Source of the DNA: Bicyclus anynana
Lineage: Eukaryota; Arthropoda; Insecta; Lepidoptera; Nymphalidae
DNA: 64,000 nucleotides
Direction of reading: 5' to 3'
Assembly: GCF_947172395.1 (NCBI RefSeq)
Contig: NC_069088.1
Span: forward strand, 2,621,501-2,685,500
Both the position numbers and the translations under genes were made by a program. Positions within the stretch are counted from its first letter, which is position 1; every line of letters begins with the position of its first letter. The notes beneath the pieces are model-generated. The model was not told the DNA's origin. It searched no databases and saw only the letters and a list, made by a program, of their open reading frames with translations. Of the stretch, positions 1 to 9,931 are shown piece after piece.

Positions 1-520
1 AGTGGAAACGCGGTCCACGGTTAGAAAAATGTAATACGTAGTTTCGTTATCGCTTCTCAAACTATACAAATATGTTTTCGCTTCAATTATATTACTAAGA
101 TCCTTTAACTGGATCATTTGAATTGATGGGTATTTAAGCTAGGTCTTGGACTAAAGAAGTGCTAAATCTCTAATATATTACGAGCTTAGCGCGAATACAT
201 CGATCTACAAGTATGTAGCGGATCGCTTTGATGGATGGAGCGAGTATTGGTGTCGAGTTGCAGCTGGATTTTAAAATTTATATCACTTTTCATATGTCGC
301 GTGGAAAGCGTTTCACCGTTTACAATATTAAATACTATATGCCCGCGGTTTCACCCGCGTAATAGTTCCCGTGGATATTCAGTCGATTTCAAGATATCTA
401 AAATTATTTTTCATAGAAAAGTATAAACATGTAAAACAAACAAAAATATTTTTACTCTATCCTACTAATACGCATATCAAATAATAATACTATATATGTA
501 ATAATAATACGCAAAATTCT
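1..520. other. AT-rich sequence, little recognisable
   Basis: No gene is seen. A short piece near 340-385 carries the GCGGTTTCACCCGCGT motif of repeat D followed by GTTCCCGTGGAT, so it is probably a decayed D head on the plus strand. The rest is AT-rich with no motif I recognise. The open frame at 235-426 has no protein-like features. Confidence 0.5.
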
Positions 521-838
521 ACTAATATCCTATTATAAACGCAAAAGTTTGTATGGATGTTTGTTACTCTATAACGCCGCTACTACTCAAGCGGTTTTAC
601 ACAGGCTTTTTATTAAGAAAAAATCCATGAACCGAGATTTGCGAAAAGCTGATGATTTGGATGGTATGAATGTGTGAATATGTTATTCTTTCACGCCTCG
701 GCTGCTGAACTGAATCACCTGAAATTTGAAGTAAAGTTAGATTATAGTCTGGATTAACACATAGGCTCCTTTTTATCCCGGAAAAGTCCAGAATTCCAGA
801 GGGATTTGTGTAAAACTAAATTCCACGCATTCTAGTAG
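521..838 (-). mobile_element. Repeat C copy, degenerate
   Basis: Read on the minus strand it runs from the fragment TCTAGAATGCGTGGAA through GGGATTTGTG-like, GGATAAAAAG-like and TTAATCCAGACTATAATC motifs to AACGCC, ACAAACATCC and a TATAATAGGATATTAGT end. These are the ordered landmarks of repeat C seen at 6187, 25422 and 28191. It is non-coding and divergent, so an old insertion. Confidence 0.65.
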
Positions 839-1410
839 AAATATAAAAAATACGCCAGTTGAAACTTTTAAACTCTAGCTAGATTATACAGTATTCATAT
901 ACGATAAGAAAAAAATATAATAACATGCTTTATCCATTTCCAGTCAAAGTGATTCAATAGAAAGTAATAATACCGCAGAATAAACATAATATTCTCTGGA
1001 TGAAAGGACGGAAACGATGTTTCGTTTTCACTGAATAAACTTATCAGTACGTACGTAATATTCGTATATTGAATTTCATTGACAAGGAATTCTTCTACAA
1101 TATTAAGGTATGCTGAAACATATCTCTACGGAAGTCAGGCCTTTCCGGGCTCTGACCAAGGATGGAATAAAATTCTTCAAGTTCATGCGTAATAAGATGA
1201 GATGTTTGAGTCAAAGGTAGTGACTAACTAATTACTTACCACAGGAAAATCGATGATTGATTGATTCCCATTTTTCACATTTAACAATTATTGACTTGTT
1301 TGAATCGACCAATCGACCAGACCAGCCTTTTTTAGGAAAAGGTATGCGGGGATTATATCTATTAACGATCATTATTAAAATGTATGCGGTAATGACCGGG
1401 ACGTCCGCAA
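839..1410. other. No recognised gene or repeat
   Basis: AT-rich DNA. There is a short GC-richer patch around 1130-1170 (GGCCTTTCCGGGCTCTGACC) that I cannot assign. No open frame with coding character is seen. Confidence 0.4.
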
Positions 1411-1545
1411 AATCTCCACCTAGTGTGGGGTCGACCAACACTGCGCTTTTCGCTGCAAGGTCTCCATTCCAGCACCTTGGGACCCCAACGTCTCTTCTCC
1501 TCGTTTCTGATTCGATCACGCAGAGAAACTCTAAGCAAGCATCTT
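1411..1545 (-). mobile_element. RTE-like LINE ORF2 C-terminal fragment with internal deletion
   Basis: The minus-strand translation contains VSLRDRIRNEE, then directly RRWGPKVLEWRPCSEKRSVGRP. These are RTE-like ORF2 C-terminal motifs. In other copies here (11431-11733, 63273-63566) RIRNEE is followed by a longer block with RRTKVTDIAQ and HIVRRADGR before CPKVLEW. That block is missing, so this copy has an internal deletion of about 40 codons. It is dead and lacks the WTSIG end and the trinucleotide tail. Confidence 0.8.
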
Positions 1546-3032
1546 CTGTTTATTAATAAACAATACAGCAGAAAAAAGAATATGGACGTAGACGCATTGA
1601 TATAAAATATTATATGTGCAAGCTTTGTTTCTTTCCTGACGCAATATTGATGGGGCCCTGACACTGTTGTATGTGGGTATACCTTAGATTCGGTATCCAT
1701 AAGATTTATTAAACATCGTGATGAATTTTCACTTGGATGCATGGATATTAAACTTATTACGTAATATTATGAGAAGGGAATAATTTTCCAGTATTTATTC
1801 TAACGAATGTAAAGTAAGTAAGTGTATTTTATGGTAATAAAATCTATTAATATTTTAATCAACCGAGTGTCCGAGTGTTGAAAACTTATTATATTAAGTA
1901 AGTAATATTTATAAGAATAATCTTTTCTTTGTAGGCATATTGTTGCGGCAAGTTATAAGTACTTATCTTCATTCAGAATAATTCAGTGTTGTTTTTTTTG
2001 TGTAGAATATTGAAAGATCGAGAAGACCAAAGCAAAATGTACTCGTAATTTTAACTTTGCGCAATCAGTCAGTACGTTTAGCTTCCATACGTAAAATAAT
2101 TCATGCGAGTGTGATGATTTTTTTTTAATTGTTGACCGCATGCAGATGTTTCTGATTTAGTACCTACATAAGTTTACTATATGTGACGTGATACCAATTC
2201 ATTCCTAATGTACAATTTACGTTTAACTACCTACATTCCGACACAATAAAGACACCTAAATGCCTGTGCGTTAAAAGTAAAAATTATGCCAACAAACAGT
2301 AAAATTGTATACTGATAAAATCAATGTAGGTAATTGTATAATTTGATGTTTTAAATTTATTTGCTGCATAAATACCGGGAAAATTGAAAACACCAGAGGA
2401 ATTGTAAAAACAACCCTCTCGTATGTTTCTTTTCAAAACGCCGCGCCGCATGTTTGTGAAACCATAGACTAAAGATATAAAAATAGACTACCCGCATATA
2501 GTAATTATATTTTTCTATTAATTAATAATTTTGACAACATTGGTTTGACGTTTTTGAAGTTAAAGTTATGTCTAGAAACACCGCTAAAAGAGTCTGTGAT
2601 ATAAAAGCAGCTTTTATTTCTCAAGAAATAATAATATCTCATACACTAATTTTGGTGTTCTATATGTTTACCTAAAACTTCTATATGTTTACCTAAAACA
2701 AAAAAGAAGTCACAAAATAGCAAATATTTTTGTTATTACAATCGATATCGTCTGAAATGGTTGGTTTTTGTTTAATACAAACTAAACTAATACTGTGGAT
2801 ATGTAGTATACTGAGTATATACAATAGTAGGTCTCTATACAGTTAGTGTAGTGTACTTTCTATAGTCCTACACTGCCAATGAATATATAATAAAAATATT
2901 GAATATCTCCATAAGTAAATTACCTAAAAAAAAATAATTTTAAAAATTATAACCCGACTACATAAAAAGGGGTCTAAAAAGAAATAAACAAGAAAATAAA
3001 TTTTAGATTAAAATAGGGAAATGCTTACGACC
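1546..3032. other. AT-rich, no gene seen
   Basis: About 1.5 kb of AT-rich DNA with no recognised repeat. It includes a perfect 21-bp tandem duplication at 2658-2678/2679-2699 (unit TTCTATATGTTTACCTAAAA plus C). No coding signal is seen. Confidence 0.45.
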
Positions 3033-3158
3033 AAAAATGGTCACGGTAAAGCCGTGGTCACACCCATTATATACCTAGCATGTACGAGTATAACGTGACG
3101 CGAGTATAACGTAACGCGACGTGGTCGCACCGACTACGGCTCTACCTTGACCATTTTT
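3033..3158. mobile_element. MITE with about 30-bp imperfect terminal inverted repeats
   Basis: The left end AAAAATGGTCACGGTAAAGC is mirrored by the right end, whose reverse complement is AAAAATGGTCAAGGTAGAGC; similarity continues through CCGTGGTC/CCGTAGTC. The total is about 126 bp with no coding capacity. The interior has a 17-bp unit repeated twice (GAGTATAACGTGACGC, then GAGTATAACGTAACGC). No clear target duplication was found, so the superfamily is open. Confidence 0.65.
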
Positions 3159-3540
3159 ACTTTCTACTAGTACTTTTCTTAAATTAAAGTTTAATATAGA
3201 TGTACAAACAACGGAACCAGCAATAAAGGCTTTTTTATTCTTCTACATTTTTTTCTATAGTCTAAGAGTGAGGTACGAATACTATAGGGTACGTATAGCC
3301 CATCGGCCCAATCTCAGCCCGCCTAAGCACTCAGACAGATTGAAGGCTGTTGAGTAACAATCGGAACCTCTCAAGAATTCCCAATATTTTTCGCCTCGCA
3401 GGCTGTTGTAACGATTTAGGGCTGTTTTAAATCGTGCTGGCTTTTCCATGTGACTGTAGATTTTTTATGCAAATCATAATAAAAATAAAACCAATAAGAA
3501 ACCAGGGATCTGAACCATGTATAATTGGATTTAGACAGCT

Positions 3541-3748
3541 ATCATCATCATCATCATCATCATGTCAGCCGATGGACGTCCAGTGCAGGACATAGGCCTT
3601 TTGTAGGGACTTCCAAACATCACGGTACTGAGCCGCCTGTATCCAGCAAATACCTGCGACTCGCTTGATGTCGTCAGTCCACTTGGCGGGGGGTTGACTA
3701 ACACTGCGCTTTCTGGTGCGGGGCCGAAATTCCTTGGGACCCCAACGT
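3541..3748 (-). mobile_element. RTE-like LINE 3' tail
   Basis: It begins on the plus strand with (ATC)7, the complement of an RTE trinucleotide tail. It then has the complement of the WTSIG coding end (CAGCCGATGGACGTCCA) and of the DDIKRVAG and SVGRP region (GTCGTCAGTCCACTTGG, CACTGCGCTTTCTGG). It is 5'-truncated just upstream of the CPKVLEW motif. It directly abuts a repeat D copy at 3749. Confidence 0.85.
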
Positions 3749-3900
3749 AATTCTGGATCTACTAAACCGATTTTGAAAATTATTTTATCACTAGAAAGTC
3801 ACGTTTTTTATAACTGTCATGGGATGTAGGCATATTTTATTTCCGAATTCTCACAGGAACGGGTACTACGTGGGTGAAACCGCGGAGTGTCGGCTACTGA
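3749..3900 (-). mobile_element. Repeat D copy, partial
   Basis: On the minus strand it starts TCAGTAGCCGACACTCCGCG and reads GGTTTCACCCACGTAGTACC, a GGAAATAAAATATGCC-like stretch and AAAATCGGTTTAGTAGATCC. These follow the repeat D order. The 3' TATAATATTAGTA end is missing at the junction with the RTE tail. Confidence 0.65.
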
Positions 3901-3963
3901 TAATAAGTATTGAATTACTTTATGTAAGGATGACTACATAACAAGTTGAGCTAAACTTCATTA

Positions 3964-4289
3964 TACAGAGTGTTCCGTTAATAGTGTATGAAACTATAAT
4001 ATTCAATAATACATCATTCATACGTACACACATACAAAACATCAAAATAGTATCATAATATATTGGTAATTTAGTCGGTAATATTTTTAAAAAAATTGCT
4101 TTTTGAAATCTTAATTGTAGCAGCTTTGAAAAAACTGATTCAAGGTAGAAAAAATTTAAAAATCTGAAAAAATAACGTAACTTGATCACCCTAGGAATTT
4201 TTGGAAAACTGTTCTAATTAGTTTTAGATAATAATTAGGGGGTGTATCTACCATTTGCCAATTATCCATTAATAACGGGACACCCTGTA
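3964..4289. mobile_element. MITE, Tc1/mariner-like ends
   Basis: The left end TACAGAGTGTTCCGTTAATA and the reverse-complemented right end TACAGGGTGTCCCGTTATTA match at most positions over about 23 bp. It is 326 bp long with TA at each boundary and no transposase. TA flanks and a CAGGGTGTCCC terminus are typical of Tc1/mariner-related MITEs; that placement is inference. Confidence 0.75.
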
Positions 4290-4760
4290 GTTATTATCAT
4301 CGTTACACAGCTATTAAGGCTCTCATTATAGTTTATAACGTTAGTTACTCAACAATGTCCATGACATTATCGGGCTCATATGATTGTCGTACAAACATAA
4401 ATTAATTATTTCCCTATTCACCCATTGTTAGGAAAATTAGACGATCGTGTTTAACATTTCAAATTTTATTTATAACCGACTCTGTTATTTAGATAATAAG
4501 GTTGCTTTTACATTAATAGAGTATCCATTATACCTTGACCAATTACACAACTTTGTATTTGACATATAAAGCCATTTATTGACAGAAGAAAACTTTTAAA
4601 TTTTTTATAAACTTGAGTGTGATTTTAAAGCCGGTATTTATAACAAGAAGAAAGGTAACACAAATAATATACTTTTCGTTTTGTGTGTTGTGGGAAAGTA
4701 CTACTACTTTACCTATTTTTCCAACCTAGCAGAATAGTGTGCTCCAGTCTCAATGGTAAC
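4290..4760. other. No gene or repeat recognised
   Basis: AT-rich DNA with no assignable feature between a MITE and a SINE-B copy. Confidence 0.4.
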
Positions 4761-5028
4761 ATCATCATTATCAACCCATCTTCGGCTCACTGCTGAGCTT
4801 GAGTCTCCTCACAGAATGAGAGGCCTTAGTCTTGTGGATTGGCAGACTTTACACACGTAGAGAATTATGTAAATTCTCAGGTATGCAAGTTTCCTCATGA
4901 TGTTTTTCTTTCACCGTTTGAGACACGTGTTATTTAATTTCTTAAAATGCAAACCTGAAAAGTTTGAGGCATGCCCCGGACCGGATTCGAACCTACGCCC
5001 TCTAAATCGAAGGCTGAGGATCCACGTT
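4761..5028 (-). mobile_element. SINE-B copy
   Basis: The plus strand carries the complement of the 3' end (ATCATTATCAACCCAT) at the left. At the right it has the tRNA-like head with box B complement GGATTCGAACC. It is divergent and lacks the outermost head bases (the GATAGCCCAGTGGAT part). Confidence 0.8.
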
Positions 5029-5056
5029 AAATTTACATAGCTGTCAATTATAAAAT

Positions 5057-5256
5057 ACTAGCTGACGCCGCGTGGTTTTACCCGCGTGGTTCCCGTTAAA
5101 AGACGGGGATAATATATAGCCTATAGCCTTCCTTAATAAATGGGCTATCTAATACTGAAAGATTTTTTCAAATCGCACCAGTTGTTCCTGAGATTAGCGC
5201 GTTCAATCAAACAAACTTACAAACTTTACCTCTTTATAATATTAGTATAGATATAT
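5057..5256 (+). mobile_element. Repeat D copy, near full length
   Basis: It starts ACTAGCTGACGCCGCGTGG and ends TATAATATTAGTATAGATAT, with internal GGGGATAATATATAGCCTAT and GAGATTAGCGCGTTCAATC. At about 200 bp it is one of the fuller copies here. It is non-coding. Similar short elements are widespread in Lepidoptera; I do not assign a published family name. Confidence 0.8.
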
Positions 5257-5608
5257 TAAATAGAATTTTCAAAACCAAACAACAAGTTTTCAAATATTAA
5301 ACAGTTTATCGAACGTACTCGTAGTAGAGCCCATTTGAATAGTAATTATTTTATACGTAAGGTAAATCGTAAGTTGGGTTTTATTGGGTCACGGAATAGC
5401 GCCGGTCATTACACGCGGCGACATGGAATGGGCGTGCATCCTCAGACTTACTGCTGGTAATGTACGGCGGGGACTGGGGTGGAACACTAACTGAATTCTA
5501 CAACTTCTCTTACCTATATTTCATTTTAGAAAATAACAGAATTAACCCAACATCCGTGGAACACTTTTACAATTTATAACTATCAAGATAATTGACCGTG
5601 AGTGGTTA

Positions 5609-5878
5609 CATCTTGAAGAGACGCTCAATTTTTTTTATTTGCGAAAATTCTTGATTCTGGTAGCTAACTGGGCTACATGGTAATAAAAACTTATGAGCGT
5701 CGGAACGAGATAATGTACCACGCAATTTGTAAGTAAGTTAATATTCCGTCACTTGTTTCATCTTGAAGAGATGCTCAATTTTTTATTTGCGAAAATTCTT
5801 GATTCTGGTAGCTAACTGGGCTACCAAGTAAAAAACTTCTGAGCGTCGGAACGAGATAATGTACCACGCAATTTGTAG
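5609..5878. repeat. Tandem duplication, 150-bp period
   Basis: CATCTTGAAGAGACGCTCAA at 5609 recurs with one change at 5759, and the copies stay aligned through ATTCTTGATTCTGGTAGC and GAACGAGATAATGTACCACG. About 1.8 copies, with only a few differences, so the duplication is fairly recent. It is non-coding. Confidence 0.85.
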
Positions 5879-6186
5879 GACATTGTGGCTGTTAAGTTGT
5901 GTAACTATTCATTAAGCAACAGTAAAAAAACATAACTTTTAATAGTCTCGTTATCGATACAAGTTGGGAGGAGGGGAGTTACCAAAGTTGTTACTAGCCA
6001 GATGTTTTTTTTACTGTACTAAATAGTTTATATATATATTTCTGGAGGCCAGACGGGTGATCAGGGACCAACTAGGGACTATTGCACTCAATTCCCGTGG
6101 TATAAAACACAGTTTCACTGGTGTCTCGACAGCGTTACCTCCTCAAACCTTCTTGTAGCCTTCGTGAAACTAACAATACATATTTT

Positions 6187-6400
6187 CTACTAGCGGACGC
6201 CCGCGAAATTGTCCGTGTGGAATTTAGTTTTTGACAAATCCCGCGGAAACCATTGTTTTTTTCGGGAATAAAAGCCAATGCGCTAATCCAGAGTCAAATA
6301 TATTCCCATTCCAAATTTCAGCCAACTCGCATAACTAACTGCAGCGCAAAGGAGGTACAAACATACACACAAACTTTCACCGTTATAATATTAGTGTGAT
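6187..6400 (+). mobile_element. Repeat C copy, near full length
   Basis: Starts CTACTAGCGGACGCCCGCGA and continues with GTGGAATTTAGTTTTTGACA, TTCCAAATTTCAGCCAACTC, ACAAACATACACACAAAC and a TATAATATTAGTG end. It is non-coding, about 214 bp. Confidence 0.8.
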
Positions 6401-7845
6401 GAGATTAGGTCTGCGAATAATTACTTTATTTGTCTACATTATATTTACCGCGGCTTATTGAATTGATTGATGCTAGCTCATTTTATAAACAAAAACTTAG
6501 CCTGGCTTTTTGTAACTTCATTAACATCTTATTGAAACGGTGTTAGGATTCTTATAAATATAACTTATTGGGTGATAAGTTCCCGTAGTTTTCTCTGAGT
6601 AAGTAAATAAGAAGAAGAATAATACTGAAGAATAAATGAGAACAAGAAAGACAAAATAATAACGGAACAATAATGATTGAAGGACACTTTTATTATTTTC
6701 ATCAAAGACACAATAGTTCCCTTTCCAATATTGCGTTCATGTACATTTACAAAAGCTGTTCTTTGCTCAAATAAAAGTTAATTTTGCCTCCGAAGCTGTC
6801 CCGAGCAGAATTTAACTTTTATTTACACTCGGATTTCGAAAGACGTCAAGTTCGCAACAGCTGGACTTGTTTAAATACAGCATTATTATCATAGACGTTT
6901 TAATAAGTGTAGATGCGTTGTCTGCAATTTACATTGCAAGCTTTCAATTCTGGTAACTGCCTGGCCTTGAATTAATGAGATTTATGACTTTTTTAGACTA
7001 GTTAATAATCAAAGCTATTGAAAGCGTGTATATTATTGTAAATATTTTTTTAAAGAATAGGTTAATATTAAAGTTACTGTATTCTGAGCTTTCAAATAAT
7101 GATACGGACTTTAGACATAACTCTTTAAATAAAAGGTGCCTAAATTTACTGTATCATTCATTATTCGTTATAGAGCTTTGTTTTTACTCACAGTTTTGTT
7201 TTTTCATGAAAGACTTGCGTGTTAGCTACTGGCAGACACCGCACGGTTTCACACGCGCAGCACCCGTTCTTGATGTTATTCGCAAATAAAATTTAATCTT
7301 TGTCATTTACAAATGACGTGGCATTTGTAAATGAAAAAGGCTGTTGTTTAAAGATTTTTACTAAATTGGAAAAAGTAAAATTCGGTATAAATGACCCCTT
7401 ACAACCTCACAAACTCATAATCTTTACTTTTTTGTAATAATATTAGTATAGACATACGAATAAGACCGTTTTTTAACGGGTCCAAATAGGTTTTGAAATT
7501 AATATTAAATGAAAAGTATGTCCATCTGATCTATCCTGCCATCTGCATTTATTATGTGACATGGAATCTACAAAACATAACACATTGGCGTGTGACCCGT
7601 CTATTTATAGAACGTCACAGAATATAAGACGATTTTCAGTTTGCGTGTAACGAGATGATAAGGCAGTATAAACAGCCTTTGGGAGAGAAGCTGGGCTTTT
7701 ACTGATAGGTATAACACAGCTGAAATAAAATTCATATTATTATGAATTTATTTTGAATTCCTGTTTACTTTACACTTTTCTTTTAATTTATATCGCAAGA
7801 CATTAGCTGTGTTTCTCAGTGTTGAAAAGAAATAAAGAATAGAAT
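6401..7845. other. Mostly unassigned AT-rich DNA
   Basis: No gene is seen. At 7221-7285 GCAGACACCGCACGGTTTCA looks like a decayed repeat D head on the plus strand. The stretch 6780-6870 is less AT-rich and non-repetitive to my eye. The frame at 7026-7289 overlaps the D remnant and is not credible as a gene. Confidence 0.4.
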
Positions 7846-7883
7846 ATTTTTGTATCTGGTATTATGATACCAGATACAAAAAT
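7846..7883. repeat. Perfect 17-bp hairpin
   Basis: ATTTTTGTATCTGGTAT (7846-7862), a 4-base loop TATG, then its exact reverse complement at 7867-7883. No mismatch in the stem. It could be a very short foldback element or the scar of a template switch. Confidence 0.9.
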
Positions 7884-8459
7884 AATGGAATGTAATATTA
7901 TTGGTGCCGCGTTCCCTTTGCCGCTTCAAAAAAAACTTCTATAAATAGGCACGTCCTCATTGTTATTCAAGTTTTCTAAAAGAAATTTCCCCGACGGTTT
8001 TTCTAATAATGAGTTTTTAGTAAAAATAAGTGTAATACCTATATAATACCTATAATAAGTATAATAAGTTTAGTATAAGGTGCGCTCTGCGACCTAAGGG
8101 ACTTGTATTATACCTAATTGTACCCTAATTCAGGTAGTTAAATTACAATTGAAACTGTCAAGAGTGGTATTCATATTAAATTTGTAATGAAAAACAGGGC
8201 TAAAACTCACGTGATACAATGTTGGAGTTTGCCCGAGTAGTTTTAACCCATACGGGGCCCTTAGTCATGAGTTGGTTCTTGCAACTTAAATCGCTGATCT
8301 GTTGTAAGTTTTAGCCGTTTTATAATAAATTTAATACGTTAGTACTGATGATGATAGAAATGTACAGTTTATCTTGACGTAAGAACAGGAGGTTCAAAAA
8401 ATTCAGAGGGCGATGTTACAAATGTGAACAACAAATAACAACCCCTCAATTTTCTAGAA
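7884..8459. other. No gene or repeat recognised
   Basis: AT-rich sequence, with short direct repeats ATACCTATAATA-type around 8036-8065. Nothing else seen. Confidence 0.4.
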
Positions 8460-8530
8460 TAGTCTTACCCAGTATTCGAACCTAAAACTATAATTATGAT
8501 CTGTAGCCACACAAGCCAACCTGAACCAGC
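8460..8530 (-). mobile_element. tRNA-like SINE head fragment
   Basis: The minus strand reads GGCTTGTGTGGCTACAGATC then TAGGTTCGAATACTGGGTAA, i.e. a box B (GGTTCGAAT) at tRNA-like spacing from a weak box A. There is no body that I can match to the other families. It could be an old SINE or a tRNA relic. Confidence 0.45.
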
Positions 8531-8918
8531 GAAGCACTTAATACCAGCACGAACGTTGGTAATTGCTATTAAGAAATAAAAGGTCATAAAAACAGTCCAT
8601 TTAACGACCGATGCGAAAGATGTAGTGCTAAAAGTAATTGAACATTACCATAATCCTTACTTGATGCTAGCGTTTAACAGCCGTGGAAAATTCATTTTAT
8701 GCAAATCGAGGCGATGCCTTCTTGTTATGATTAATAATGCCCGAAAAACTTGACGCCGTGAACCCTTGGTAATGGAAAATTAAATAGATTACTCGAGAAT
8801 TTGAAAATTTCCATGTTTGGCGTTTGATATCGATTTTATTATTTACCAGAGACCCACCCCGGCTTCACATGGGTGCTCTATATGTGTAATAATATTATGA
8901 TTATAGCTTGGCAAATTT
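8531..8918. other. Non-repetitive stretch with an octamer motif
   Basis: No repeat is recognised. A perfect ATGCAAAT octamer (POU-domain type site) lies at 8699-8706. One such octamer can occur by chance in AT-rich DNA, so a regulatory role is only a suggestion. Confidence 0.3.
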
Positions 8919-8985
8919 GTTCGTAACACTTCCGATGGTCCGCGCGGGCCGGGAGGGCGATGCCCAACGCACATGACTTCATACC
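8919..8985 (+). repeat. Dispersed repeat shared with 44936-45010
   Basis: TTCGTAACACTTCCGATGGT followed by CCGCGCGGGCC and ACATGACTTCATACCCGC. The same ordered words occur at 44936-45010. It abuts an RTE fragment here, so it may be part of a larger element. Confidence 0.6.
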
Positions 8986-9203
8986 CGCACTGAGGAATTT
9001 CGGATGAAAAGATGTCGCGAAATTTTCCGAACGCAGCCCAGCCGAGTTGGATTCGGTGGTTTACCTTTCTCGAAATCGGGCCTACCTAACTGGATCATAT
9101 GTCCTAGGTATATGTATTCGTCTACAATTTCGAGTGCAGCGTTCTTGTCTATAACTGGGTGGAGCGATACATGAGCATTACACATTATTTTTGTTTTGGC
9201 CAT
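8981..9203 (-). mobile_element. RTE-like LINE ORF2 internal fragment
   Basis: The minus-strand translation has KTKIMCNAHVSLHP, VVDEY-type (IVDEYIYLGHMIQL), then FEKG. After FEKG it is shifted: the residues equivalent to VNRRIQLGWAAFGKLRDIF (seen at 63273) are in another frame, because one base is missing in GAGAAAGG(A)GTAAACC. This is the RT/thumb-to-C-terminal region of an RTE-like ORF2. Both ends are truncated and it is a dead copy. Confidence 0.85.
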
Positions 9204-9568
9204 GTTAACTAAACTAAATAAACAACTTTATTTATAACGAATATACGCCATTTTATAAATAAAGTGCATTTAAACTGTTGAAGAATCAAGTCTGCATTAC
9301 CCCATCGATGCGCGGCGTAACGAGAAAATGCACTTTCCGAGTAAAGTAAGATTGATAGCGGTTTATTTAAAAACTTATACGCCGACGCCTCGACAAGAGC
9401 ACCGTGAAATATATTACCGTTAAAGAATATTATAATATAAATACAATATCAAAAACATGTAAATGTAGTAAATATTAGGTTATTTGTTTTCTTGCTGTAA
9501 AAGCTATAGTTAGCGGCCTGTAAGTTGAACCATGCGCAGTAACACGACATTTTTGGATGTTAGCAACA
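9204..9568. other. No gene; short motif shared with 11022-11062
   Basis: The stretch 9322-9365 (ATGCACTTTCCGAGTAAAGT, then ATTGATAGCGG) resembles 11022-11062 (ATGCACTTTCAGAGAAAAGT, ATTGATAACAGC), so both may be bits of an unnamed repeat. The rest is unassigned. Confidence 0.4.
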
Positions 9569-9663
9569 TACAGCTCGTGCGGATTAATTTGATACCTCGC
9601 TCAAATGATGTTTGTATGGTTTTGTTTGGTAGCCAGGTGTCACGTTAATGCGCACGAGCTATA
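9569..9663. mobile_element. 95-bp MITE-like inverted repeat
   Basis: The left end TACAGCTCGTGCGGATTAA and the reverse-complemented right end TATAGCTCGTGCGCATTAA differ at two of 19 positions. The spacer is about 57 bp. It is non-coding, and TA occurs at both boundaries. Confidence 0.7.
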
Positions 9664-9803
9664 GGTACGATAAGTTGTGCTACGAGTAACCAGAGTAACG
9701 TGTTAACGCGTACGAACCAACAAATAAAACAAACAAAAAACGCGTGCGAAGTTTTCAATCATTTGACATATTTAATGTACCAGACAATCGTGGACCACGC
9801 GTC

Positions 9804-9930
9804 TTAACACGTTCGCTGCGGTACGAGGTCAATTGACCTCGTGCATCTAGCTTCTCCAAGAGTTACAAGGTCGGTGAACCTCGTACCAGAGGAAAGTACA
9901 GAAAAATCAGTGCCGCTGCGAACGTGTTAA
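9804..9930. mobile_element. piggyBac-type MITE with TTAA target duplication
   Basis: TTAA at 9804-9807 and 9927-9930 flank 19-bp terminal repeats: ACACGTTCGCTGCGG at the left, and CCGCTGCGAACGTGT at the right, with one mismatch. A second inverted pair lies inside (GGTACGAGGTCA / TGAACCTCGTACC). A perfect 18-bp palindrome CGAGGTCAATTGACCTCG lies at 9824-9841. TTAA duplication is the hallmark of piggyBac transposition. It has no transposase, so it would depend on one elsewhere. Confidence 0.85.
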
Positions 9931-9931
9931 G

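Noticed and set aside
1362..1742. 126-codon minus-strand open frame as a gene
   Set aside because: Its C-terminal half is the RTE fragment at 1411-1545 and the rest has no coding character.
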